Shown in pieces: positions 1 through 5,167 of a stretch of 7,744 nt of DNA (the stretch's first letter is position 1; each line of letters opens with the position of its first letter). The position numbers and the translations under genes were made by a program. The stretch comes from an uncultured Chlorobiota bacterium (GTDB lineage: Bacteria; Bacteroidota; Kapaibacteriia; OLB7), in NCBI GenBank assembly GCA_946481475.1, contig CAMLOB010000165.1, positions 1 through 7,744 on the forward strand, read 5' to 3'. The notes below the pieces were generated by a model. That model saw only the letters and a list, made by a program, of their open reading frames with translations, had not been told where the DNA came from and made no database searches.

Positions 1-306
1 CCGGACGGGACCTTCCTGATGGGAGAGGATGCAATTGCCTTTGTCTCGCTGGACGGTACATGCCGGTGGGTACATGAGTGGGACCCGAGCAGAACAGAGA
101 TAACCCTGCAGCCGACGGTGATTGCGGAACACATTGTCTTCGCACTCGGCGATGAAGTGCAGGTCATCAAAAATGACTGTGCCGGAACTGTCGTCGCCGT
201 CCACGAAATCGATTTCGGCGATAGTGCAGTGCTGACCTCCGAAGAGGGAACCGTCGTCATTCTGGACATGGACGAAGGATTGATCTACGGATACCGACTG
301 AAGTAA
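1..306 (+). CDS. C-terminal fragment of a beta-propeller-like (PQQ/WD-type) repeat protein
   Basis: This is the 3' end of a gene whose start lies outside the window. The frame is open from base 1 and ends at TAA (304-306), leaving about 101 residues. The fragment is rich in short beta strands separated by turns. Its phrases resemble blades of PQQ-like or related propellers: AFVSLDGTCRW near the left end, then HIVFALGDEVQVIKN, and GTVVILDMDEGLIYGYRLK at the C-terminus. The pattern of a hydrophobic strand, a DG or EG turn, and another strand recurs about every 35-40 residues. No catalytic motif is visible, and the N-terminus that would show a signal peptide is missing. It may be an exported repeat protein or part of a larger regulator. 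The specific function is unknown, and the propeller assignment is inference from pattern alone. Transcription probably ends at the hairpin just downstream. Confidence 0.6.
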   Translation, partial: PDGTFLMGEDAIAFVSLDGTCRWVHEWDPSRTEITLQPTVIAEHIVFALGDEVQVIKNDCAGTVVAVHEIDFGDSAVLTSEEGTVVILDMDEGLIYGYRLK

Positions 307-331
307 CGCAGGATCTTTACACTATCCACAC

Positions 332-370
332 AAAATGCCATCGGACTTCAACGTCCGATGGCATTTTTTT
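332..370. terminator. Bidirectional rho-independent terminator
   Basis: A perfect 15-bp stem pairs 332-346 with 353-367 around a 6-nt loop (TTCAAC). On the plus strand it is followed by a run of eight Ts (363-370 region), the classical intrinsic terminator form, serving the gene that ends at 306. On the minus strand the left arm ends in four Ts and then TGTG, so it can also stop argS transcription arriving from 426. It sits between two convergent genes, where shared terminators are common. The structure is seen directly; termination is inferred. Confidence 0.9.
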
Positions 371-425
371 TCCATCACACACTTGCTCCTGCGAAAAACT
401 CTGCAAGGGGCACGAACCGATGCTG

Positions 426-2066
426 TTACATCCGCTCCGGCGCATCCACTCCGAGAATGCGCAGGCCGTTGCCGAAGGTGATGCCGGCCACCTGCAGCAG
501 CCGGAGCCGCGCATCCCGCTCGGCCGTCGTGGCCGCCCCCACGATCCGGTGTTCGTGATAGAACTTGTGGAAGGCGGCGGCAAGTTCGCGCAGATACTCC
601 GCCACGATCTGCGGTTCCAGATCGCGGGCCGCACGTGCAATCGTCTCCGGAAACTCCATGATCTGCTTGATCAGAACAATCTCCTCATCGGCCGTCAGCA
701 CGTCGAGCGGGGCGTCCGGATTCAGGACGATCCCCTCGGATTCGGCGTGGCGCAGAACGCCGGCGATCCGGGCGTGGGCGTACTGCAGGTAGAAGACCGG
801 ATTCTTGTCCGACTGTTCGCGGGCCAGATCAAGATCGAACTCAAGATGCGTGTTCGCCCCCCGCATGATGAAAAAGAACCGGACGACGTCGGCCCCCAGA
901 TCCTCGATCAACCCGTCCAGCGTGATCGACCGGCCAAGCCGCTTGGAGAACTTCACTTCCTGGCCGTTCTCGACAAACGAGACCATCTGGTGGATCACCG
1001 GTCTGATTCGCGAGGAATCCTCCCCCAACATCCCGACCGCCGCAATCACATCCGGCACCGCATCGATGTGGTCGGCGCCGAGAACGTCGATTACGCGGTC
1101 GAACCCGCGGCCCAGCTTCTCCATGTGATAGGCGATGTCCGGAAGCCGGTAGGTCGGCTCGCCGGAGGACTTGACGATCACCCGGTCATCCCGGCCGAGA
1201 TCCTCCAGCTTCAGGTAGAGCGCCCCCTCCTTCTGATAGGTCCGCCCCAGTTCCCCCAGCCGTTTGATCGTCTCCTCGATCTTCCCATCCTCGTAGAGGG
1301 TCGTCTCGTTGAAGTAGACGTCATGGTCGATGCCGAGCGCCTCCATCGTCATGCGGATCCGGGTGAAGTTCCACTTCTCCCCCTGTTTCCGCATCACATC
1401 CAGATTCTCCTCGGTCTCCTCCGCATACCTCTCCCCCTCCTGCTCGACCAGTTCCCGGGCAATGTCGATGATGTACTCTCCCCGGTAGCCGTTCTCCGGA
1501 AACTCGAACGGGAGTCCGAGCAGTTCGAGATAACGGGCATGGATCGACAATGCCAGCATCCGCATCTGGTTCCCGGCGTTGTTGAAGTAGTACTCCCGCG
1601 TCACCTCGTCGCCGTTCCACTCCAGAATATTCGCGATCGTATCGCCGAGCGCGGCGTTCCGTCCATGTCCCGGATGGAGCGGACCGGTCGGGTTCGCGCT
1701 GACGTACTCGACGTTCGTACGAACGGGCTTCTCCGGCTTCCCTCTTCCGTAACTCTTCCCCTCCTTTCTGCTGATCTCATCCAGACGCATCTGAAAAAAA
1801 GCGGGAGTAAAACGGAAGTTGATAAAGCCGGGACCGGCGATGTCGATCCCCGAAATATAGTTCTCGTCCGGATCGAGTGCGGCAACAAGTTCCTCGGCAA
1901 TCTGACGCGGAGCTTTTTTCAATGCCCGCGCCAGCCCGAGCGCAACGCTTGTGGCCAGATCGCCGTGATCGGCCTGCTTCGGCCGCTCCAGAATAATCTC
2001 CGTCTCCTCCGGCGCACCGATCTGCGCCAGCCCCTTCCTCAGTATCGGTTCGATAAATGTCTTCAT
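426..2066 (-). CDS. argS: Arginyl-tRNA synthetase
   Basis: ArgRS is a cytoplasmic class I aminoacyl-tRNA synthetase. It joins arginine to tRNA-Arg using ATP and needs the tRNA for amino-acid activation. The 546 residues match the usual bacterial length. The N-terminal tRNA-binding (Add-1/ArgRS N) domain spans about residues 1-90. The catalytic Rossmann fold follows, with YVSANPTGPLHPGHGRNA at about 121-138 carrying the HIGH-type signature HPGH (131-134). The KMSKS-type loop is KFSKR (372-376). Then comes RFFFIMRGANTHLEFDLDLA, typical of the ArgRS branch with a clear KMSKS-like loop, and the DALR anticodon-binding domain with FYLQYAHARIAG (about 425-436). The ATG start gives the conserved N-terminus; only a weak AGAGA lies upstream as a ribosome site. 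The gene is last in the leftward gene group and is separated from rsfS by a repeat-filled gap, so it may have its own promoter. The gene looks intact. Confidence 0.98.
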   Translation of the reverse strand: MKTFIEPILRKGLAQIGAPEETEIILERPKQADHGDLATSVALGLARALKKAPRQIAEELVAALDPDENYISGIDIAGPGFINFRFTPAFFQMRLDEISRKEGKSYGRGKPEKPVRTNVEYVSANPTGPLHPGHGRNAALGDTIANILEWNGDEVTREYYFNNAGNQMRMLALSIHARYLELLGLPFEFPENGYRGEYIIDIARELVEQEGERYAEETEENLDVMRKQGEKWNFTRIRMTMEALGIDHDVYFNETTLYEDGKIEETIKRLGELGRTYQKEGALYLKLEDLGRDDRVIVKSSGEPTYRLPDIAYHMEKLGRGFDRVIDVLGADHIDAVPDVIAAVGMLGEDSSRIRPVIHQMVSFVENGQEVKFSKRLGRSITLDGLIEDLGADVVRFFFIMRGANTHLEFDLDLAREQSDKNPVFYLQYAHARIAGVLRHAESEGIVLNPDAPLDVLTADEEIVLIKQIMEFPETIARAARDLEPQIVAEYLRELAAAFHKFYHEHRIVGAATTAERDARLRLLQVAGITFGNGLRILGVDAPERM

Positions 2067-2123
2067 TCTCTGTGGATTGTCCGGTTGTCCCGTTGATGTG
2101 GGGGAGGATTGTTTTGAGTGTTC

Positions 2124-2172
2124 AGCTTTGAGCCGTCAGCCGTGTGCTTTTAGTTCTGGACTCCCGACTTTC
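2124..2172. repeat. Degenerate heptamer tandem repeat (7 units)
   Basis: The stretch divides into consecutive 7-bp units: AGCTTTG, AGCCGTC, AGCCGTG, TGCTTTT, AGTTCTG, GACTCCC, GACTTTC. The first four share an xGCxxTx core, and the last two share GACTxxC. Phased 7-bp arrays of this kind in gaps between genes recall the short tandemly repeated repetitive (STRR) sequences of cyanobacteria and similar arrays in other bacteria. Degeneracy suggests an old array. The 7-bp phase is visible; any role is unknown. Confidence 0.5.
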
Positions 2173-2290
2173 AAACTATTGAACCACTGCACCTGACTCC
2201 CACACCCCATTCACTTTCAGTCCGGAGTTTTCATCGGGTGAGGATACCGGGATTGAAGATTCGTACACAGCTTGTCCGTCACGCCCCCTT

Positions 2291-2304
2291 GTACCCTGTA
2301 CCCT
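2291..2304. repeat. GTACCCT doublet
   Basis: The unit GTACCCT occurs twice head to tail, directly before the first copy of the 49-bp tandem duplication. It has the same 7-bp period as the heptamer run 120 bp away and may belong to the same class of repeat. It is short enough that chance is possible. Confidence 0.4.
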
Positions 2305-2305
2305 T

Positions 2306-2403
2306 CGTGCTATAACTCTTCGTTCGGGGTTTCCCGGGGCACCCCCCTGCCCCTCGTGCTATAACTCTTCGTCCGGGGTTTCCTGGGACACCCCCCTGCC
2401 CCC
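2306..2403. repeat. 49-bp tandem duplication (two copies, 45/49 identical) overlapping the end of rsfS
   Basis: Copy 1 is 2306-2354 and copy 2 is 2355-2403. Both begin CGTGCTATAACTCTTCGT and end in CCCCCCTGCCCC, and they differ at four positions. Copy 2 provides the last roughly 13 codons and the TAG stop of rsfS on the minus strand. Because 49 is not a multiple of three, copy 1 lies downstream of the stop in another frame. Copy 2 abuts a GC hairpin (2399-2414). The arrangement suggests a dispersed repeat that duplicated in place. Confidence 0.85.
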
Positions 2404-2781
2404 CTCAAGGGGGGAGTCTGTCACATGTTCGGTTTTGGCATCGGCCCAGAGGCGTTCCAGCTTGTAGAAGTGGCGGGTCTCGTTGTAGAAGACGTGAATG
2501 ACCACCTCCACATAGTCCAGAATAATCCAGTGGAGCCCCTGCCATCCCTCGGTCTTCCAGGGACGAATCTCCTCCTTCCCCAGCTCCTCGCGGATATTGT
2601 CGGCAACGGCCTTGACGTGGGTGTCGTTATCGCAGGAGCAGATAACGAAAAAATCTGCGATGTCGGTCAGTCCCCGCACATCGAGCAGGACGATATCCCG
2701 TCCTTTCTTCTCGATCATCAGGTCGGCACACCGGCGTGCGAGTTCTTCTGCTGTATAGTTCACGGTCAATGCAACATTCAA
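2359..2781 (-). CDS. rsfS: Ribosomal silencing factor RsfS (RsfA/YbeB/Iojap family)
   Basis: RsfS binds ribosomal protein uL14 (L14) on the large subunit and blocks joining of 30S and 50S, lowering translation in starvation. The family core spans about residues 10-116. It shows KKGRDIVLLDVRGLTDIADFFVI (about 25-47), DTHVKAVADNIREEL (53-67), EGWQGLHWIILDYVEVVIHVF (78-98) and RHFYKLERLWADAK (103-116). At 140 residues it is longer than the usual 105-120. The last roughly 20 residues (SPLEGGRGVSQETPDEEL) are encoded by a GC-rich repeat and are probably dispensable. The start is uncertain. The listed start is TTG at 2781; TTG 2769 and GTG 2763 are also in frame, and none has a convincing Shine-Dalgarno sequence. 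The next upstream gene, encoding a LytR_C protein, ends 145 bp away, with a 38-bp palindrome between them. Confidence 0.95.
   Translation of the reverse strand: MNVALTVNYTAEELARRCADLMIEKKGRDIVLLDVRGLTDIADFFVICSCDNDTHVKAVADNIREELGKEEIRPWKTEGWQGLHWIILDYVEVVIHVFYNETRHFYKLERLWADAKTEHVTDSPLEGGRGVSQETPDEEL
2399..2414. repeat. GC-only inverted repeat inside the rsfS 3' end
   Basis: Six Cs (2399-2404) and six Gs (2409-2414) flank TCAA, so either strand can form a short, very stable hairpin. On the minus strand it reads C6-TTGA-G6 followed by CAGGGGGGTG. This resembles C/G-rich palindromic elements often found dispersed in bacterial genomes (recognition from memory). It lies within the coding sequence of rsfS, at about residues 123-129. 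No T-run follows, so it is not a classical terminator. Confidence 0.6.
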
Positions 2782-2835
2782 AATGAAAATTTCAAAAACA
2801 GGTGGGGAACTCGTTTCTATGCTTTACGGTCAATG
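2762..2835. repeat. Short direct repeat ACGGTCAATG, two copies 64 bp apart
   Basis: ACGGTCAATG occurs at 2762-2771 and again at 2826-2835. On the minus strand both read CATTGACCGT. The first copy is within the opening codons of rsfS, the second is next to the 38-bp palindrome. It could be a small duplication of the rsfS start region or a paired binding site. Ten bases is short, so chance is possible. Confidence 0.4.
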
Positions 2836-2839
2836 AAGA

Positions 2840-2877
2840 ATCCGTTTTGAATCCGCCGCGGCGGATTCAAAACGGAT
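2840..2877. repeat. Perfect 38-bp palindrome
   Basis: The two 19-bp arms, each reading ATCCGTTTTGAATCCGCCG on its own strand, meet with no spacer at 2858/2859. They match perfectly; symmetry breaks at 2839/2878. The element lies between the LytR_C gene (ends 2927) and the start of rsfS. No T-run follows on the minus strand, so a classical terminator is unlikely. It could be a REP-like element, a recombinase or regulator site, or an mRNA hairpin affecting rsfS expression. Confidence 0.9.
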
Positions 2878-2926
2878 GGAGCGCTTGCCGAGTTCCGTTC
2901 CGCCAATGCTCATCCGTTGTCCCGGG

Positions 2927-3454
2927 TTACCGCATCGGGCGCAATGTAGTATAATCGGCACCGACGACCACCGTTGCCCGGACATAGAGCGAGCTGTCGA
3001 TCTCGGTAAAGACCCGTTCCGGCGGGATACCGAGAGCATAGGCCACTTTCCGGGCCGAGACCGAGTCACCCACCCGATCGAGCACTTTCGACTGGAAGGC
3101 AACCTGCTCGGCATTGCCGTATTCCGGCACGTCGAACTTCCGCGCCCGCAAAAATTCCGAAAACTTTTTCGCAATCCCGTCCGCACCGCAGGCATTGACG
3201 ACGTTGACCTGAATGTGTTCATCGGCCCGCACCGCCATGTGGCGTGTGTCAACCGTCGGATCGACTTTCGGACGGAGCAGATTCCGTTCGATCAGACCGT
3301 AGGCCAGCGGGATCAGCACCAGAGCAAGAAGAGGGACAACAATCCGGAAGATGCGTCGCTTCCGCCGTGTCGTCTCGGCCTTGCGCTCCGCCTCCTCTTT
3401 CTCCTGCAATTCCCGCAGGCGGGGAGGATATGTACGCCGGGAAGATTCCGCCAT
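2927..3454 (-). CDS. Membrane-anchored LytR_C domain protein (no LCP domain)
   Basis: This 175-residue protein has three parts. A highly charged cytoplasmic N-terminus (1-35, with RRKRR at 31-34) precedes one transmembrane segment (about 36-54, FRIVVPLLALVLIPLAYGLI). A LytR_C domain at about 80-171 faces the outside. The domain shows the family signature QVNVVNACGADGIAKKFSEFL, then FDVPEYGNAE, then SSLYVRATVVVGADY at the end. LytR_C is usually found at the C-terminus of LytR-CpsA-Psr (LCP) enzymes, which attach glycopolymers to peptidoglycan. The LCP catalytic domain is absent, so ligase activity is not expected; a role in binding cell-wall material is inference. The ATG start is well supported by GGGGAGGA (3459-3466) four bases upstream. 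It follows the lipoprotein gene by 11 bp and precedes rsfS, an arrangement recalling LCP-rsfS synteny in other bacteria. Confidence 0.88.
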   Translation of the reverse strand: MAESSRRTYPPRLRELQEKEEAERKAETTRRKRRIFRIVVPLLALVLIPLAYGLIERNLLRPKVDPTVDTRHMAVRADEHIQVNVVNACGADGIAKKFSEFLRARKFDVPEYGNAEQVAFQSKVLDRVGDSVSARKVAYALGIPPERVFTEIDSSLYVRATVVVGADYTTLRPMR

Positions 3455-3458
3455 CTTC

Positions 3459-3466
3459 TCCTCCCC
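3459..3466 (-). promoter_or_regulatory. Strong Shine-Dalgarno site for the LytR_C gene
   Basis: GGGGAGGA ends four bases before the ATG at 3454. It overlaps the TAG stop (3468-3466) of the upstream lipoprotein gene by one base, which supports translation from a shared mRNA. Confidence 0.85.
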
Positions 3467-4401
3467 TACTTCATGATCCTGTCGGCATAGAGCTGATCGA
3501 GCACATCGAACTCCTCCTGCGACAGGAGCCGGCGCAATGTGTCCTGCTGGACATGCCAGAAGGAACGGAGTCCATCCCGATCCTGCGCTTCGTTCAGCGC
3601 AATAATCGTCTCCGCCGCCGCCACATACAGATCGTTCCCCTCCAGTTCTTCAATCCCTCCGATCTCCTCCGTATCAACAACGGTCGCCTCCTGCAACATT
3701 CGCCGGTAGTTCTCCATCCGCTCCTCGGCCTCCTTGCGGAAGAACGGCAGGTTTTTGCCCCGGACACTCTCCACTTTCCCTTCGGTCAGACTGAGCAGAT
3801 CGGAAACATAGGTGGTCGACCGGAAGTGGGGAACGAACTCGGGCCAGTACTCGCTGCGGACCAGAATCACCGGCTGTGTCATCCCTTCGATCCGTCTGAC
3901 CGTCGGCGCACCATCCGGCACCTCCAGAAGCCGACGGATCTGACGGCCGTGACCGCTGTAGATCATCATTCCCTGCGACGCCGTCGGATCGTTCCCGCCA
4001 CCGAAGGTCTCCACCACAAGCTCCGATGCCCGGTCTCCGGTCAACTCCTGCAGATCGTAGCGCGTGGTCCACAGCAGCGTATCGGTCAGCACCACATTCC
4101 AGGCACCGGTCGCCGTATCGAACCGGTAGATTTCCAGCCGATCGGCCCGTCCGTTCACCGGCACCGTTTTCCCATCCTCGATGCTGGTGACCACATACTC
4201 ACGCCGACCGTCGTCGTCGAAATCGACGGAGAAGAGCGTGTCCAGCGTCCGGTTTCCCGAGAAGACCGGATCGGGAAAACTCATATCGACCACCCCTGCA
4301 TCGGGATCTTCCCGGATTTGCGGGGCGTCATCGCCGCATCCGACTGCCGCAATGACAAGAAGGATCAGCAGAGGGGGGAGAGCCGGACCGGACCGAAACA
4401 C
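3466..4401 (-). CDS. Lipoprotein with FG-GAP/VCBS-like repeats
   Basis: This is a predicted exported lipoprotein of about 311 residues. I chose the GTG at 4401 because it gives a 21-residue signal peptide (MFRSGPALPP, then LLILLVIAA) cut before Cys in the lipobox AVGC. GGAG lies four bases before this GTG. The frame stays open to ATG 4470 (AGGAG only two bases upstream) and to ATG 4512/4515, but these add up to 38 charged residues ahead of the signal and use AGG/AGA arginine codons that are scarce in the neighbouring genes. The mature part has two segments like calcium-binding FG-GAP/VCBS repeats: LFSVDFDDDGRREYVVTSIEDG, and DLQELTGDRASELVVETFGGG. The rest is a less regular beta-rich stretch followed by a helical C-terminus rich in Glu, Gln and Arg. 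No enzyme motif is visible. It probably sits on the inner face of the outer membrane or the periplasmic side. The LytR_C gene follows 11 bp after its stop, suggesting a joint envelope role. Confidence 0.82.
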   Translation of the reverse strand: MFRSGPALPPLLILLVIAAVGCGDDAPQIREDPDAGVVDMSFPDPVFSGNRTLDTLFSVDFDDDGRREYVVTSIEDGKTVPVNGRADRLEIYRFDTATGAWNVVLTDTLLWTTRYDLQELTGDRASELVVETFGGGNDPTASQGMMIYSGHGRQIRRLLEVPDGAPTVRRIEGMTQPVILVRSEYWPEFVPHFRSTTYVSDLLSLTEGKVESVRGKNLPFFRKEAEERMENYRRMLQEATVVDTEEIGGIEELEGNDLYVAAAETIIALNEAQDRDGLRSFWHVQQDTLRRLLSQEEFDVLDQLYADRIMK

Positions 4402-4544
4402 TCCTCTCCGTTTTTCTTTCGCTTCACCCCTCAGTCCGGCATACTCATCCTTGCCCCTCGTCGCAATCATATCTCCTGAACCCCCATCCTTGTCTTCGAC
4501 CATTCCGTTCATCATTTCACCATAAAGAATCCGGGCAGCCCTCG

Positions 4545-4564
4545 GCAGTCAACAGGTAGACTGC
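4545..4564. repeat. Short inverted repeat after the histone-like gene
   Basis: GCAGTC (4545-4550) and GACTGC (4559-4564) form a 6-bp stem with an 8-nt loop, 44 bp past the histone-like gene stop on the minus strand. There is no T-run after it, so it is at best a weak terminator or mRNA-end structure. Confidence 0.3.
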
Positions 4565-4607
4565 ACGAGACCGCCCGGAAGAATAATGCATGCAGCGTTT
4601 CCGCCCG

Positions 4608-4799
4608 TTACCCCTGCGTATCCCACTGACCTTTCAGGTCCTGCACCTCTCCGCGAATGTCCTGGGCAAGCTGCCGTAGTTCCTGCATGTGCTTACGCAC
4701 CCGAACACCTGCCGCCTTGTTCTGCTTGTCGTAGAATTTGTTAAAATCCTGCTCGAAGCTCTCAACAAGGTCTTTGAGCTGTTGATAGCGATCTGCCAT
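4608..4799 (-). CDS. Histone H1-like protein, Hc1 family
   Basis: The protein has only 63 residues and matches the short N-terminal type of the Hc1 (chlamydial histone H1-like) family as I know it from Bacteroidota and relatives. The signature runs QLKDLVESFEQDFNKFYDK (7-25), then NKAAGVRVRKHMQELRQLAQDIR (27-49), and ends in EVQDLK. It is predicted to be almost entirely helical, probably one long coiled-coil hairpin. The Lys/Ala/Pro-rich DNA-binding tail of the full chlamydial Hc1 is absent, and the overall charge is close to neutral. DNA compaction is therefore not assured. The ATG start is supported by a G-rich GGGGGAA just upstream. It heads the leftward gene group and diverges from the transporter gene across a shared AT-rich region. 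Confidence 0.9.
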   Translation of the reverse strand: MADRYQQLKDLVESFEQDFNKFYDKQNKAAGVRVRKHMQELRQLAQDIRGEVQDLKGQWDTQG

Positions 4800-4878
4800 G
4801 GTTCCCCCGATTAGATTAACGGATACGAAATTACAGCCCGATGCTGCACGCTGGTTACACCGGATAAATCTATCGGCG

Positions 4879-4948
4879 ATTCCAGCAAAATTTCGAATGA
4901 TAATATAAGAAAAACCGAAATCGGAAGGGGGGATTCCGGCAAATTTTC
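4879..4948. repeat. Imperfect 17-bp direct repeat, candidate operator pair
   Basis: GATTCCAGCAAAATTTC (4879-4895) and GATTCCGGCAAATTTTC (4932-4948) agree at 15 of 17 positions and start 53 bp apart, which is close to five turns of DNA. They flank the most AT-rich part of the divergent gap. This would suit binding by a regulator, but that is inference. Confidence 0.5.
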
Positions 4949-5083
4949 TTCAGACAGGGTTTTGCCTCCGAATCACGGCTAAACAAGAGAAAAAACGGCC
5001 CCCGAAACGTTCGGATCAACCCGGTCCGAACCGGCCTGAAGAAGAGCTTCGCAACGTCACGTCCCATCACTCCCCGCTACCGG

Positions 5084-5136
5084 CCGTTCCGCTGTAGCAG
5101 GATGTATGTCGACATCCATTATTGAGTGCGGAACGG
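5084..5136 (+). promoter_or_regulatory. Nested inverted repeat at the transporter start
   Basis: The outer arms CCGTTCCGC (5084-5092) and GCGGAACGG (5128-5136) pair perfectly over 9 bp. With a 4-nt bulge (GCCG) the pairing extends to CTACCG at 5077-5082 against CGGTAG at 5134-5139. Inside lies a second stem, GGATGT (5100-5105) with ACATCC (5112-5117), around the palindrome ATGTCGACAT (5106-5115). The right arm covers the candidate GTG start at 5126. As RNA it would form a long hairpin in the leader of the transporter mRNA; as DNA it could be an operator. Confidence 0.55.
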
Positions 5137-5167
5137 TAGTTTGCGACGGTTGATCGATGATGAACCA

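Larger units (their letters stand above)
2067..2358. other. Intergenic region between argS and rsfS, filled with degenerate repeats
   Basis: This gap of about 290 bp has no credible ORF. It holds a run of seven degenerate heptamers (2124-2172), a GTACCCT doublet (2291-2304), and the first copy of a 49-bp tandem duplication (from 2306) that continues into the end of rsfS. I see no clear sigma-70 promoter for argS and no T-tailed terminator for rsfS. The content looks like accumulated dispersed repeats rather than a conserved regulatory leader. Confidence 0.7.
4800..5167. other. Divergent intergenic region between the histone-like and transporter genes
   Basis: This gap of about 370 bp must hold promoters for both genes. 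The part at 4862-4990 is distinctly more AT-rich than the flanks, with a TAATATAA tract at 4901-4908. I could not place a convincing -35/-10 pair on either strand. It also holds an imperfect 17-bp direct repeat (4879-4895 and 4932-4948), a 7-bp inverted repeat (5009-5015 with 5025-5031), and a nested inverted repeat at 5084-5136. An open frame on the minus strand (4870-5070) has an Arg/Phe-rich composition with no recognisable domain, and I do not regard it as a gene. Confidence 0.6.

Noticed and set aside
420..2096. Long plus-strand open frame (558 codons) opposite argS
   Set aside because: It is antisense to a clearly conserved argS. Its residues (Arg, Leu, Pro, Asp and His rich, no domain) are what codon bias produces on the opposite strand.
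3244..4479. Plus-strand open frame of 411 codons opposite the lipoprotein and LytR_C genes
   Set aside because: Antisense shadow: the opposite strand has a signal peptide, membrane segment, domain matches and a strong ribosome site.
4547..4552. TTGACT on the minus strand as a -35 box for the lipoprotein gene
   Set aside because: No acceptable -10 element at 16-18 bp; the sequence at that distance has few matches to TATAAT.
4870..5070. Minus-strand frame of 66 codons in the divergent gap
   Set aside because: Phe/Arg-rich product with no motif, in an AT-rich promoter region, lying across the direct repeats.
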